Position numbers and translations under genes: made by a program. Shown piece by piece: positions 1 through 9,455 of a stretch of DNA of 64,000 bases. Within the stretch, counting starts at the first letter, position 1, and each line of letters opens with the position of its first letter. Origin of the DNA: Xylanibacter rarus (GTDB lineage Bacteria; Bacteroidota; Bacteroidia; Bacteroidales; Bacteroidaceae); the NCBI RefSeq assembly GCF_001275135.1, contig NZ_LFQU01000009.1, forward strand, positions 48,842 to 112,841, in the 5' to 3' direction. The notes under the pieces were generated by a model. The model searched no databases and had not been told where the DNA came from. It worked only from the letters and a program-made list of their open reading frames with translations.

Positions 1-107
1 TGTAAATATATTATCTGTGGTTTTGGGCCACCCTATTTGAGGGTTTGTGGGATATATACAATTGGTGCCACGCTTTTGGGTGATGTAAATTATAATTATT
101 TGATATC

Positions 108-196
108 TGTGGCATGAGCCGAGTGCCGTGATTTTGATGTTTCTTGATTTAGTATTTTGAACATTAAAATGGCATTTGCAGGCGGCTCATGCCACA
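108..196. repeat. 13-bp inverted repeat with 63-nt spacer
   Basis: Positions 108-120 and 184-196 are perfect inverted complements (TGTGGCATGAGCC and its complement). The right arm is followed by a T-rich stretch, so on the plus strand it could be a long-looped terminator for a gene left of the window, or a small structured RNA. The spacer has further partial pairing near its ends. No ORF uses it. The rest of positions 1-307 shows nothing I can name. Confidence 0.4.
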
Positions 197-307
197 TTTT
201 TATTTTTATGCAGTAATGGCTGCAGCGACATGTTTATCTTATCTATATTTTTCGTAGCTTGTAAAAGATTGTTTCCTGCATTTTAAAAGGTGATGTTATA
301 CAAATAA

Positions 308-342
308 AAAAGCGTCCATTCGCATTGCAAATGGACGCTTTT
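308..342 (-). terminator. Rho-independent terminator of the glycosyltransferase gene
   Basis: A 13-bp perfect stem (308-320 with 330-342) with a 9-nt loop. On the minus strand it is followed by a run of T residues, 21 bp past the stop codon of the gene ending at 364. Confidence 0.85.
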
Positions 343-363
343 AATAATCTTGATGATATTTGT

Positions 364-1491
364 TTAACTTTTAACTCTCTCAGAAACAACTTTTATATCG
401 CCTACGTGCGAATGCTTTCTCATTATTATATAGTTGAGCGCAAGGTTCACGCCGATGTATATTAACACGTCTATGATAAACACAACAGTGTTGCTCATTG
501 CCATAAGCATGAAGTGGTTGGCTGCAACATAAAATACAGCCAATAGCAATATTGCTACAAGAGCTTTGTGCTGAGTGCATCCGGCACTCATAAACTTATG
601 GTGAATGTGTGTCTTGTCGGCAGAAAAAGGCGACCTCTTGTGGTAAATCCTCATCATGAAAACCCTGACAACATCAAACATGGGTACCAGAAGAAGGGTA
701 AAGGCTATGATGAAGTCGAATTTGTGGTGAGACATAACAGCCGTATTGTTCATAGAATATTTTATACAGAGAAAACCGAGCAGGTAACCCAGCGTAAGGC
801 TTCCTGAGTCGCCCATGAATATCTTTCGGTTGTTCTCAGCCGATCCGAACAGGTTGAAGTACATAAATGCCACAAGCACACCTATCAGGCCTGCAATCAG
901 TATAGAATAGCTCCATACGTTCTGAACGATGAACATATAGAGAAAACCAGACAGGGCTATTATTGACAAACTGGCCGCAAGGCCGTCTATTCCGTCAATA
1001 AGGTTGATGGCATTGTCGATAAACACAATAGTAAGCACCGTCAGCGGAAAACCTATATAATAAGGGATCTCATGAATACCGAAAAAGCCGTACATATTGT
1101 TGATATACAGTCCAGACAAAGGCAGAGTGCAGGCTGCGATAATCTGCACGATAAACTTGATGAGCGGCGAAAGCCCCAAAATGTCATCAACTATGCCCAT
1201 TACATATATCATCAGCATGCTCAGCAGGAAATAAATGCTCCACAGGTTGATTGTTACCTGCTTGTCGGTAGTGTTGATTACATACAACGCTGCGGCAAAC
1301 GACAGCAGCATGCTGGGCATGAAGGATATTCCTCCAAGCCGCGGAATGGCGTTGTGATGTATTTTTCGTGCGTCGGGTATGTCATAAAGCTTACGCGACT
1401 TGCAGAAGTTAAGTATCAGCGGGATAAACAAAAAACCGCATATGGCACTGATGATGAATACCCCGATAATGCATAATATGTAGATGTTCAT
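364..1491 (-). CDS. WecA/MraY-type undecaprenyl-phosphate sugar-1-phosphate transferase
   Basis: A 375-residue polytopic membrane protein of glycosyltransferase family 4 (MraY/WecA/TagO). The family moves a sugar-1-phosphate from a UDP-sugar onto undecaprenyl phosphate at the inner face of the cytoplasmic membrane, the first step of O-antigen, capsule or related glycan synthesis. Visible signatures are the metal-binding aspartates in GIVDDILGL (about residue 100), NLIDGIDGLA (about 165), MGDSGSLTLG (about 228) and the C-terminal HIHH motif (about 297) typical of WecA rather than MraY. Roughly ten hydrophobic segments are spread over the whole length. It is a single gene followed by its own terminator. 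The sugar specificity (GlcNAc or another) cannot be told from sequence. Confidence 0.9.
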   Translation of the reverse strand: MNIYILCIIGVFIISAICGFLFIPLILNFCKSRKLYDIPDARKIHHNAIPRLGGISFMPSMLLSFAAALYVINTTDKQVTINLWSIYFLLSMLMIYVMGIVDDILGLSPLIKFIVQIIAACTLPLSGLYINNMYGFFGIHEIPYYIGFPLTVLTIVFIDNAINLIDGIDGLAASLSIIALSGFLYMFIVQNVWSYSILIAGLIGVLVAFMYFNLFGSAENNRKIFMGDSGSLTLGYLLGFLCIKYSMNNTAVMSHHKFDFIIAFTLLLVPMFDVVRVFMMRIYHKRSPFSADKTHIHHKFMSAGCTQHKALVAILLLAVFYVAANHFMLMAMSNTVVFIIDVLIYIGVNLALNYIIMRKHSHVGDIKVVSERVKS

Positions 1492-1728
1492 AAAATTTCG
1501 TTAGTGCGATTACTTTTTATAAAACCCTAATAATCTTAAAATATTGCATGACTGGATGAATTTATTTTAAATTTATATGACATTTATGCTGTCCCAATTG
1601 ATGAAAACATTATTTTATCAGTTGATATAATATTTCCATTCTTCCTCTATCTGTCATACTTAATGCTCATAATTTACTTTTTGCATACCTCATTATATGC
1701 AATATGGTATAAAATTAATACAGAATGT

Positions 1729-1758
1729 TTTGTTTATGCAAAAATATAATTAGTTTTG
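1729..1758 (+). promoter_or_regulatory. Bacteroidetes-type promoter for the GLUG-repeat protein
   Basis: TTTG at 1729-1732, an 18-nt spacer, and TAGTTTTG at 1751-1758 match the TTTG-N19-TAnnTTTG consensus. It lies 40 nt upstream of the ATG at 1799. Confidence 0.6.
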
Positions 1759-1798
1759 CACAAATTACGGATGTATACAAGTTTACTTAATTAGATTT

Positions 1799-3088
1799 AT
1801 GAGTAAAATCATTTTTACGATTTTGAGTTTGTTTGCATTTATGGTTGCAAATGCACAGGTGTGGGACGGTACTGCAAAGGCTTGGACAAAAGGAAGCGGA
1901 ACCGAAGCAGACCCGTATCTCATTGAGACAGGAGAAAATCTGGCTTATTTGGCAGAGACTGTTACTGACGGAGAAACTTATGAGGGGGTGTTCTTTAAAC
2001 TTGTAAACAGTCTTGACATGGGAGGTGGACTGCACAAGTTTTCGCCTATAGGTTTCTTTAACGAGTATGCTGATCTGGAAAATCCAGATCAGATGATTGA
2101 CGAGTCAAAATATTTTTTAGGCGTTTTTGACGGCAATGGTAAAACCGTGGACAACGTGCACATATATTTTATAGACGCCCAAAACAGCGTAGGCGGCACA
2201 GGACTCTTTGCTTGTATATCAAAAAATGCCGTAGTGAAGAATCTTACAATAGGCAAAAATTCGGTTGTTGAAGGCACCGACGGCTCTGGTGCTGTTGTTG
2301 GAGCAATGACCGGCGGCAGGATTGAGAACTGCGTAAACAAGGCATCTATAGCAATAACCCAGGGCCTGGGGCAGGGTGGAATCGTCGGCACAATGTATGG
2401 CGGCACGGTGTCAGGCTGCATCAATGACGCTGATATTGCGGGCAGTACAGACTTAGGCGGCATTGCAGGATATGTAGACCGTGGAGGAGTAATCGAAAAT
2501 TGTTATAACAGGGGCAATATAGTCTTTACCGGATTTTTTGCAGGCGGACTTGTCGGCTTCCTGGTAGACGGTACATTGAGAAACTGCTATAACTGTGGAG
2601 AGATATTAAGCGATTTTACTGGCAATGCTGTTGTAGGCACTACAGAAGACGGTGCTGTAATAGAAAATTGCTATTATCTTGAAACAGAAGAAGGAGCCAC
2701 TGATGATAATGGTGCTGTTGTCAAGAAGACGGCAGACGAGATGAAGAGCGATGATTTCCTGTATGCGCTTGACAACGGACAAAATGCATGGAAGAAAGAC
2801 GCAAACGGCATTAATAATGGATTTCCGCTACTAAGCTGGCAAGATGAAAGTACAGTATCTGTAGGCTCAGTCTTGCAGGAAGACAAAATCGGGCTTGTTG
2901 TGTCAGGCCATAATGTCTCAGCTTCTGTAGACGGCGCTTGCAGAATTGTGGTAACAGATCTTAGCGGGAAAACAATAGCAGACAAAATTATTGACGGAGG
3001 CTCATTGTATGTTCCGGTTAAAGGTCTTTATGTAGTAACGGTCTATGCGAAAGGAAAAAGCGAGAGCTGCAAGATTATCATAAAGTAG
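1799..3088 (+). CDS. Secreted GLUG-repeat protein with T9SS-like C-terminal tail
   Basis: A 429-residue exported protein. A signal peptide covers residues 1-19 (cleavage after ANA). From about residue 30 the chain has the DP(Y)LIETGENLAYLA start typical of GLUG/M26-like beta-helix proteins. It then has several repeats of the form G-G-I-x-G-x-x-x-G-G-x-(V/I)-x-x-C-x-N (about residues 150-290), which stack as a right-handed helix. The last ~75 residues form a small beta-sandwich resembling a type IX secretion sorting domain (VVTDLSGK...KGLYVVTVYAKGK...CKIIIK). It is probably a cell-surface or secreted adhesive or carbohydrate-contacting protein; substrate unknown. It is a single gene with its own promoter. 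Confidence 0.75.
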   Translation: MSKIIFTILSLFAFMVANAQVWDGTAKAWTKGSGTEADPYLIETGENLAYLAETVTDGETYEGVFFKLVNSLDMGGGLHKFSPIGFFNEYADLENPDQMIDESKYFLGVFDGNGKTVDNVHIYFIDAQNSVGGTGLFACISKNAVVKNLTIGKNSVVEGTDGSGAVVGAMTGGRIENCVNKASIAITQGLGQGGIVGTMYGGTVSGCINDADIAGSTDLGGIAGYVDRGGVIENCYNRGNIVFTGFFAGGLVGFLVDGTLRNCYNCGEILSDFTGNAVVGTTEDGAVIENCYYLETEEGATDDNGAVVKKTADEMKSDDFLYALDNGQNAWKKDANGINNGFPLLSWQDESTVSVGSVLQEDKIGLVVSGHNVSASVDGACRIVVTDLSGKTIADKIIDGGSLYVPVKGLYVVTVYAKGKSESCKIIIK

Positions 3089-3994
3089 CAGGCTACATTG
3101 TGAACGCATAAATCCACAAACTGAGATATAATAGATGTCGGCGGACAGAACTTTAGATATGCCGTAAATGAGCGGAAGATGCATCTGGCAAAAAGGAGAA
3201 TGTTTATTTTGTCCCGTGTTTGTTTGGTGCATATATCTTCTGCCGGCATGAAAAAGATATTTAAGTTAGCATTATAATTTGAAGATGTTCACGGAGCAGC
3301 ATTCTCCGCTATAAAACATCTTAATGATTCATGGACGTTTTATAATATTTTTTACTGTCCGTTCTTGGCGATTAAAAGCATATTTCTCTTTGTTGAAGGA
3401 GAGGTATGCTTTTAATTATATAATAAGATGTTTAATTACCTTTCGGTCCGATTTTCTTTGTTTATTATATAAGTCTGTCATCATGCTATAAAAATAGTGA
3501 TGGCTGTGATTTTTACACGATGAAGTGTTATAACTTTATGCGCATGTCAAACTGAAATCAAAGGTTAACTTTAATAAAGGCAGTGACAACCTGATTTGAA
3601 TTTAAAAAAGATTTGGAAACAAATATAGTTTTAACACGGAGAATTGTCAACTAAATCCAGTATACTGCAAACAAAATTAGATATATTGTAAAATATCAAA
3701 AATAAACGATTGAGTTTTACATAAAAACTCGGCCATTTACGGTTAAAAAGTGGCCGAGTTACGATGCATAAACCGGCCATTAACAGTTTGAAAGTAAATG
3801 CGTGTTGGTTGCTTAAAGAATTTTTGTGTGACTATGCGTAAACGCTCTATTTGTAATCTTTAGTGATAGAAATGGTTACAGTTTTTTATGCTATATTTCT
3901 GCTGTTGGTTTAAATTGTGAAAAATAGTTCTCAAACAGATGCTTTTATCCGGATAGATAGTCTGGCTGATTTGTTATATTGAATATTCCTTTAT
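3089..3994. other. Intergenic region with hairpin repeats, no gene seen
   Basis: About 900 bp of AT-rich sequence without a convincing ORF on either strand. It holds two palindromes. One at 3374-3412 has arms AAAAGCATA.../...TATGCTTTT. The other at 3726-3760 has arms AACTCGGCCA/TGGCCGAGTT. Both resemble elements found again elsewhere in the window (21910-21946, 36049-36080 and 50537-50570). The remainder shows nothing I can identify. Confidence 0.5.
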
Positions 3995-4109
3995 ATGGAT
4001 ATATGCATGTTGAATAACCTCATCTTGTTCATGGTCTTAATGGGCTTAAAACTACGTGAAAGTTTTATAATTGGTCGTCTGCCATGTTATTTCGAGCCTA
4101 TAAAATTCT

Positions 4110-4117
4110 TATATTTG
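4110..4117 (+). promoter_or_regulatory. -7 promoter element deciding the start of the next gene
   Basis: TATATTTG matches the Bacteroidetes -7 consensus TAnnTTTG. No well-spaced -33 TTTG is visible. It lies inside the longest upstream extension of the following ORF, which argues that translation starts at the downstream ATG at 4151. Confidence 0.5.
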
Positions 4118-4150
4118 CATGAATTCCTTTTGAGGTTAAATATTGGATGT

Positions 4151-4627
4151 ATGTTTCTTGTCAGACTTTTTGGCTGTCTCGTGTTATTGTTGATATGCAT
4201 TGATGGCAGTGCACAAATAACAGGTGTGGTCTTCGATATGGAGACCAAACGTCAGATAGCCGGTGTAAGAGTGTATATCAATCCGAAAGGAACCGTGATT
4301 ACCGATTCGAGAGGACGTTTTGTAATCAGTCAGCTGTGTAACGGCGTCACTTTTTCACATGTAAGTTATGAAAGCAGGGTATACAGCCGAAAGGAACTTT
4401 GTGACACAATATGGCTTATGCCCAAACTCAACCGGCTCGATGAGGTTGTCATTACGGCAAAGGCACCTATAGTGTGCATCAAAAAGGGTGAGGTGTCTAA
4501 ATATGCAAAACAGTTTAAGGCCCCGTCGGGCTTGTTCTCGTTTGATATGTTCAAGCTCTTTGATTTTAAGGGGCATAAGCACGAAAAGAGACGCAAGCGT
4601 CTTGAAAAGATACTGGAGGATTATTGA
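4151..4627 (+). CDS. Secreted carboxypeptidase-regulatory-like domain protein
   Basis: A 158-residue protein if started at the ATG at 4151. The ORF is open back to 3995, but the upstream residues do not look coding and a promoter element sits at 4110. With this start a signal peptide (residues 1-20, ending DGSAQ) leads directly into a CarboxypepD_reg-like beta-sandwich (about 20-95: ITGVVFDMETKRQIAGVRV...TDSRGRFVISQL). This is the fold usually found at the N-terminus of SusC and TonB-dependent receptors. A receptor barrel is absent: the chain ends in a basic tail (KHEKRRKRLEKILEDY). The segment RLDEVVITAKAP resembles the start of a TonB-box/plug junction, so the gene may be a short stand-alone relative of receptor N-termini. 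Function unknown. Confidence 0.65.
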   Translation: MFLVRLFGCLVLLLICIDGSAQITGVVFDMETKRQIAGVRVYINPKGTVITDSRGRFVISQLCNGVTFSHVSYESRVYSRKELCDTIWLMPKLNRLDEVVITAKAPIVCIKKGEVSKYAKQFKAPSGLFSFDMFKLFDFKGHKHEKRRKRLEKILEDY

Positions 4628-4639
4628 TCGTGTAAATAA

Positions 4640-4673
4640 AAAGGGACAAAGTCGTTTTGAGCTTTGTCCCTTT
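4640..4673. terminator. Bidirectional terminator between convergent genes
   Basis: A 12-bp perfect stem (4640-4651 with 4662-4673), A-rich before and T-rich after, between the converging genes that end at 4627 and 4701. Confidence 0.8.
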
Positions 4674-4700
4674 CATTTATTATAACGTAAACTATATTAT

Positions 4701-5381
4701 TTACTTATTGATGAATTTTTTGCCGTTCTGGATAAGGATGCCTTTTGTTTCTTTGCTTACACGCTGACCGGCAAGGTTGTATACAGGAGCGTTGGCGTCA
4801 ACGTTGTCTTTTGTTATGTCGTAGATGCCAGTAGATCCGCCTGTTGAGAAGATGAAGCCGTAGAAGCTCATCTTAGAACCTTTCATGTAAAGATAGTAAG
4901 TGCTGTTTGCCTTAACGTCGAAGTTTACATATCCGTAGAATTTCTCTGCGAGAGTGTTGTCCTCTGCAAGTTCAACAGTTTCGCCGTCTTTGTTAACCAG
5001 AGTGAAGTCTGTTCCGGGTGTCATATATGCGCCGTCGCATACTGCACGGAACTCTTTACCGTTACCGATAACGGCACCAACTTTCAGTGAGCCGTCTACT
5101 GCAGGCTTGAATTCATAGTATGTTCCAGAAACAGGAATTATACCATCTTCTCCGAAAGCAGCATTGCTGTTTCCTTGTGTGTAGGCAACAAATTCAGGAA
5201 GGTTAGTGTTGCTTTTGTTCTCCTTGAATCCGGTTCCGAGTGTGACAGTGATGTTCTCAACGTCTGTTATCACCATGTTGTCTTCAGGTGTTGAACCATC
5301 GTCTGGTACAGCGTAAGTTCCTTGCGCATTAGCACATACAGCCATCATAGCAGCTGCTACAAGAGTAAAAATTTTTTTCAT
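4701..5381 (-). CDS. Secreted protein of unknown function with Prevotella-type C-terminal tail
   Basis: A 226-residue exported protein. Residues 1-19 form a signal peptide (ends CANAQ). The middle (about 20-180) is a predicted beta-rich domain with no motif I recognise. The last ~40 residues (DANAPVYNLAGQRVSKETKGILIQ...) are almost identical to the tail of the secreted protein encoded at 22259-23341, in DNA as well as protein. The tail is related to those of the pectin enzymes here. This module is probably a sorting or surface-attachment signal of type IX secretion. The gene is monocistronic, with a -7 element at 5466-5473. Confidence 0.7.
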   Translation of the reverse strand: MKKIFTLVAAAMMAVCANAQGTYAVPDDGSTPEDNMVITDVENITVTLGTGFKENKSNTNLPEFVAYTQGNSNAAFGEDGIIPVSGTYYEFKPAVDGSLKVGAVIGNGKEFRAVCDGAYMTPGTDFTLVNKDGETVELAEDNTLAEKFYGYVNFDVKANSTYYLYMKGSKMSFYGFIFSTGGSTGIYDITKDNVDANAPVYNLAGQRVSKETKGILIQNGKKFINK

Positions 5382-5465
5382 AAGACTTAATTTTTTAGTT
5401 AATAATTTGATTTGTAAAAAAGATATAATATTTTATTCTATTCCACGTAGCTTGTTGTTTCGCTG

Positions 5466-5473
5466 CAAAGATA
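5466..5473 (-). promoter_or_regulatory. -7 promoter element TATCTTTG
   Basis: On the minus strand, 85 nt upstream of the ATG at 5381. No well-spaced -33 TTTG was identified. Confidence 0.45.
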
Positions 5474-5712
5474 ATAATTTATTTTAATAAGATGCTTCTT
5501 AAGGGATAAAAATCGAAAATATTTTATCTTTTTGCATGTTTTGAGTTAATGGTTTTAATCAGCATTTTCATTAAAGATGAAGTTGTCGCCATATTTTTAT
5601 CAATTTTTATCGTATATTTGTTTTTTATTCATATCTTTGCACGCAACAAACGAACTTTATATAAGTATTGAAAAATAATTTACTAAAATATATTAACTAA
5701 CCTAATTTAAAT

Positions 5713-8700
5713 ATGAGAAAATCGTTACAAAAAGTGACCCTCATGTGCCTTTTTGCGCTGTTTGCAATCGTAGCTAAGGCACAGAATGATGTTACTGCGT
5801 TGTGGGACTGGGAGCATAACAGTCCTTTAGGCATTTGTGCCAGTACGAATTTTGAAGGCAAGACTGGCGACCTGAAATCTAACGTTGATGGTGTTGTGCT
5901 GCATGTAGACGCCACAAACGGCAAATTGAACGCAGAGAAAAACAATTATGCACAGTTTAATCAGGGAACAATCCTGCAGGTTCCTGTAAAGTCTGTAAAC
6001 GATGTTGTTACAGTGAAGTCTTATCCCGGTCAGTATAAGTTTACTGTGGGCGGAGTTGCTGCAACGTCAGATGTAACAACTTATAATGTTAAAAGTAAGG
6101 ATCTGGAGAAAGGCTATGTTGAGGTAATAGCAACCGGAGGTTCTTATCTTTATAGTGTTCAGGTTAAATTCATCTCAAACATTCAGGAAAAGGAATTGTA
6201 TTCTACCAATTTTTCTGAATGGGGAGATTATGAGACCGCTGCCAAAGAAGAAGAAACTGTTGTAAAGTGGAATACCAAGTACAGCCATGAGGAGATATCA
6301 TTCTCAATCTTCAATACACAGATTGGTGCAAGCAACTTTAATGTTGGTAAATTCCCTGATTGGACTGGCGGTATGCTGATGGCCGCAAAGAGTGACAATC
6401 CTTATATTATTACTTCAAAACTTGCTTCTGTAACAAAGGTTCATTTTATACATGGTGCCACAGGCGGAAATCGTGGCTGGAAACTTTGGGCTAAAGGTGA
6501 CGGCGATGCCGACTGGGTTATCCTGTCGGAAAGTGTGGCTAATCCGGCTGCCGGCTGTGAAGTTACATGTGATGTCAACAGAACAAACTGTCAGCTGAAG
6601 TTTACTAATATCACAACCAATCAGAATGCATATCTTCTGCAGCTTGACATTTATGGTAATGTAGACATGTCGCTTACTCCGTCTCTCGGAACTTTCTCTT
6701 ACAATAACGAGACATACCATGCAGCTGATATCTTCGAAGAGACATCTGCCGGCGTGCTGACTACAACTATCGAGGTGCCCAATGCAACTCCACTGCCGTC
6801 TTTGGAGAATCCTGTAACAGATATAACTTGCGACAATGGTGAGGTTGACGGTGACGTTACATACGAAACTGTCGGTGAAACATCTGTCGTTACAATAAAG
6901 GTGAAGGCCAACGAGGACGTTATGACATATAAGATTACTTTCGTTCACAAGCCTTACTTCACCCTTACCTATTATAATATAGATGGAAGCGTGCTGGAAA
7001 ATTCACAGAAAGTGGAGAAAGATGCAAGCATCGCTACATTGAGAGATGATGAAGGTGTTACTGTTGCTGAAGGAAAGAAATTCCGCGGCTGGTTTGCTGA
7101 GGCAGATGGTGGACGTAAGTTTACTATAGATGATGTCGTTACTTCTGACCTTAATCTTTATGCAGGTGTTACAGAAATAGAGACAGAAAGCACATCTGCA
7201 CGCTATACATTCAATCTCACTGACGAATATTTCTATGATGAAGACCATGAGGCGTTTAACGCTGAGAAGGCCCAGTTCCACGATACTGCACACGGATGGA
7301 CACTCGAGTCAAACGGCAAGATAGACTTGTTGGTCGGCGGTCATGCTTATATTATTGCAACACTGTGCCGTTACAGCAAGCAGGATGCTACACTCACTCT
7401 CTATGATGCAGAAGGCAATGAGGTTGCTACTGCTCCCGGATATGATTCAACAGACGGCAAGAGCGTTATGCTCGAATATAAAGGTCAGGCAGGAACTGTC
7501 ACTCTTAAGTCAAGCAATGAAATTTATCTGCACAAACTCGTGATAGCAAATGTTGAAGATTCTCCTATTGAGATGAACGAGCAGGGCTATTATGTAGTTA
7601 AACCAAACGACGGCGGTAACTTCCTTACAACTCTTGAAATCGCAAACGCTGCTTCTTCTTCAGACAAGCGTACCTATGTGTTCGTGCCGGACGGAACTTA
7701 TGATCTTGGCAATGCCGTGCTTACACCTATATCAGGAAACAATATCTCTGTAATCGGTCAGAGCATGGATAACACAATAATCGTAAACGAGGCTGAGCAG
7801 GAAGGTATCGGAGTTTCTGCAACATTCCTCATTACAGGTGAAAATACTTATCTGCAGGATCTTACCCTGAAGAATGCTTATGACTACTACAAACCCGGAT
7901 TTGCCGGCCGTGCCGTTGTTATCCAGGACAAGGGTAAGCACACTGTCTGCAAGAATGTACGCATGCTTTCTTATCAGGACACATATTATTCAAACAGCAA
8001 CTCAAACTTCTATTTCGAGAATTCTGACATTCACGGAACAGTAGACTTTATCTGCGGTGAGGGTGATGTGTTCTTTAACAACTGTACACTTACTGTAGAA
8101 CCCCGCAATGCCGACGGCTCAGGTGAATGTACGCTTACTGCTCCTTCTACAAATTCATCAGAGGGAAACAAGTTTGGTTATGTATTCAGTGGTTGTACAA
8201 TTGACAGCAAGGCAGAGAAGTTTAACTACGGCCGTGCATGGAACAACACCCCGCGCTGTGCTTACATAAATACAACTCTGCTGCAGCCGGAGCGTCTTAA
8301 TGAAAACAGATGGACTCTCGGTGGAATGAACGTGCCTGCAGATAAATTTGTAGAGTATAACACTATGGATCAGAGCGGAAAGGTTATTTCGCCAGCTTCA
8401 CTTGTTTGTACATTTACAAAGGACAGCAAGAGCAATACTTATGAAACAATACTTACAGCTGAACAGGCTGAAGAATACTCACTCGAGACTATCTCTAAAT
8501 CATGGAACTGGTATCCGGCAACATACACAGCTCAGAAGAGCATGGACGTGCTGAAGGCTGACGGAAACAAACTTACATGGAATGCTGTTGACGGAGCTTT
8601 GGCTTATGCAGTGTTCAGAAATGGTGAGTTCGTCGGAATGACAACATCAGCTTCTTATGACATCACAGAAGGAAATGCTTCTGAGTATTCTGTACGTGCT

Positions 8701-8901
8701 GCAAATGAGTGTGGAGGTTTCGGCCCTGGTTCAACAACAACTACAGGTATCTCTGATTCTGTTGTTGCCGGTGGTGATGTTGTCCGCACATCATATTACA
8801 ATGTGCAGGGTGCCCGTGTTGGCAGCTCTTATAAAGGTATTGTTATTAAAGTAGAAACGTTGAAAGACGGTAAGCAGATAGCAACCAAAATTATTAGATA
8901 G
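5713..8901 (+). CDS. Multidomain secreted pectin methylesterase (CE8)
   Basis: A 1062-residue exported enzyme. Signal peptide 1-23 (ends VAKAQ). Residues ~25-415 hold beta-sandwich modules of unknown binding role. Residues ~416-483 form an InlB/Listeria-Bacteroides repeat (YYNIDG...FRGWFAEADGG...LYAGV). The pectinesterase beta-helix lies at about 630-895, with SYQDTYYS, the catalytic GTVDFICGEG (nucleophile Asp) and the substrate-binding YGRAW arginine. A FN3-like segment (~950-1015) precedes a C-terminal tail (YNVQGARV...KGIVIK). CE8 enzymes remove methyl esters from homogalacturonan and so open it to the pectate lyases and polygalacturonase encoded downstream. It is a single gene closed by a terminator, and the first gene of the pectin locus. 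CE8 assignment is firm; the N-terminal modules are unassigned. Confidence 0.88.
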   Translation: MRKSLQKVTLMCLFALFAIVAKAQNDVTALWDWEHNSPLGICASTNFEGKTGDLKSNVDGVVLHVDATNGKLNAEKNNYAQFNQGTILQVPVKSVNDVVTVKSYPGQYKFTVGGVAATSDVTTYNVKSKDLEKGYVEVIATGGSYLYSVQVKFISNIQEKELYSTNFSEWGDYETAAKEEETVVKWNTKYSHEEISFSIFNTQIGASNFNVGKFPDWTGGMLMAAKSDNPYIITSKLASVTKVHFIHGATGGNRGWKLWAKGDGDADWVILSESVANPAAGCEVTCDVNRTNCQLKFTNITTNQNAYLLQLDIYGNVDMSLTPSLGTFSYNNETYHAADIFEETSAGVLTTTIEVPNATPLPSLENPVTDITCDNGEVDGDVTYETVGETSVVTIKVKANEDVMTYKITFVHKPYFTLTYYNIDGSVLENSQKVEKDASIATLRDDEGVTVAEGKKFRGWFAEADGGRKFTIDDVVTSDLNLYAGVTEIETESTSARYTFNLTDEYFYDEDHEAFNAEKAQFHDTAHGWTLESNGKIDLLVGGHAYIIATLCRYSKQDATLTLYDAEGNEVATAPGYDSTDGKSVMLEYKGQAGTVTLKSSNEIYLHKLVIANVEDSPIEMNEQGYYVVKPNDGGNFLTTLEIANAASSSDKRTYVFVPDGTYDLGNAVLTPISGNNISVIGQSMDNTIIVNEAEQEGIGVSATFLITGENTYLQDLTLKNAYDYYKPGFAGRAVVIQDKGKHTVCKNVRMLSYQDTYYSNSNSNFYFENSDIHGTVDFICGEGDVFFNNCTLTVEPRNADGSGECTLTAPSTNSSEGNKFGYVFSGCTIDSKAEKFNYGRAWNNTPRCAYINTTLLQPERLNENRWTLGGMNVPADKFVEYNTMDQSGKVISPASLVCTFTKDSKSNTYETILTAEQAEEYSLETISKSWNWYPATYTAQKSMDVLKADGNKLTWNAVDGALAYAVFRNGEFVGMTTSASYDITEGNASEYSVRAANECGGFGPGSTTTTGISDSVVAGGDVVRTSYYNVQGARVGSSYKGIVIKVETLKDGKQIATKIIR

Positions 8902-8922
8902 TTATTAAGGGCTTTTAGACGT

Positions 8923-8956
8923 AATGGTGGATGCGCTTAAATGTGTATCCACCATT
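8923..8956 (+). terminator. Terminator of the pectin methylesterase gene
   Basis: Stem 8923-8932 with 8947-8956 (10 bp), then TTTATTTT. Positions 8960-9210 show nothing else recognisable. Confidence 0.8.
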
Positions 8957-9214
8957 TTTATTTTAGAATGTTTGTATGCATTAGTCTCTGTCTGTCATTG
9001 TATTTTTATGCTGCATTTATTTTGTTCCTTTTGTCCGTCGCTTTTTATCTGTTGATTATTTGAGCATACGAAAAGTTAATACTTTCACATCCTTTTTACC
9101 TACATCCTAATTAACAATCTTTTGTTGTAGTTGTATTCATGAAGATTTATATATGTTAATAAAATTATGGGTTTTATATATTTAAATTTTTTATGTATAA
9201 AATAATGATTTTGT

Positions 9215-9244
9215 TTTGTGGAATGTATTTTTTTCGTATCTTTG
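9215..9244 (+). promoter_or_regulatory. Promoter of the susC-susD operon
   Basis: TTTG at 9215-9218, an 18-nt spacer, and TATCTTTG at 9237-9244. A start site near 9250 would give a leader of about 205 nt before the susC ATG at 9456. Confidence 0.65.
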
Positions 9245-9249
9245 CAGGC

Positions 9250-9455
9250 AAAACTATCAAACTTATAAAAACTAATATCAAAAAACAAGGTAATAACAAT
9301 GTAAATGTTTGTTTGATGAGCCTTTATTATGCGATATAGAGTACGTAAGGGTCCGGCGCTTGGCTGTTTTGGACACGCCATAATTGCGCCCTTTATGGTG
9401 GTTTTGTCGTAAGATGAATTTATATTTTTTATTTTTAATTAAATTAATAACATTT
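9250..9455 (+). promoter_or_regulatory. Long structured leader of the susC operon
   Basis: About 205 nt between the predicted start site and the susC ATG contain no convincing ORF. A GC-rich hairpin can form between 9347-9359 (AAGGG, bulge TCCG, GCGC) and 9386-9394. It stands out in otherwise AT-rich sequence. This could be a post-transcriptional control element; no known riboswitch class is recognised. Confidence 0.4.

Noticed and set aside
3995-4150. N-terminal 52 residues of the longest frame for the 158-residue protein
   Set aside because: A promoter -7 element lies inside it and the downstream ATG begins a proper signal peptide.
9100-9381. 93-residue minus-strand ORF upstream of susC
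   Set aside because: Low-complexity AT-rich composition; overlaps the promoter and leader of susC; no recognisable motif.
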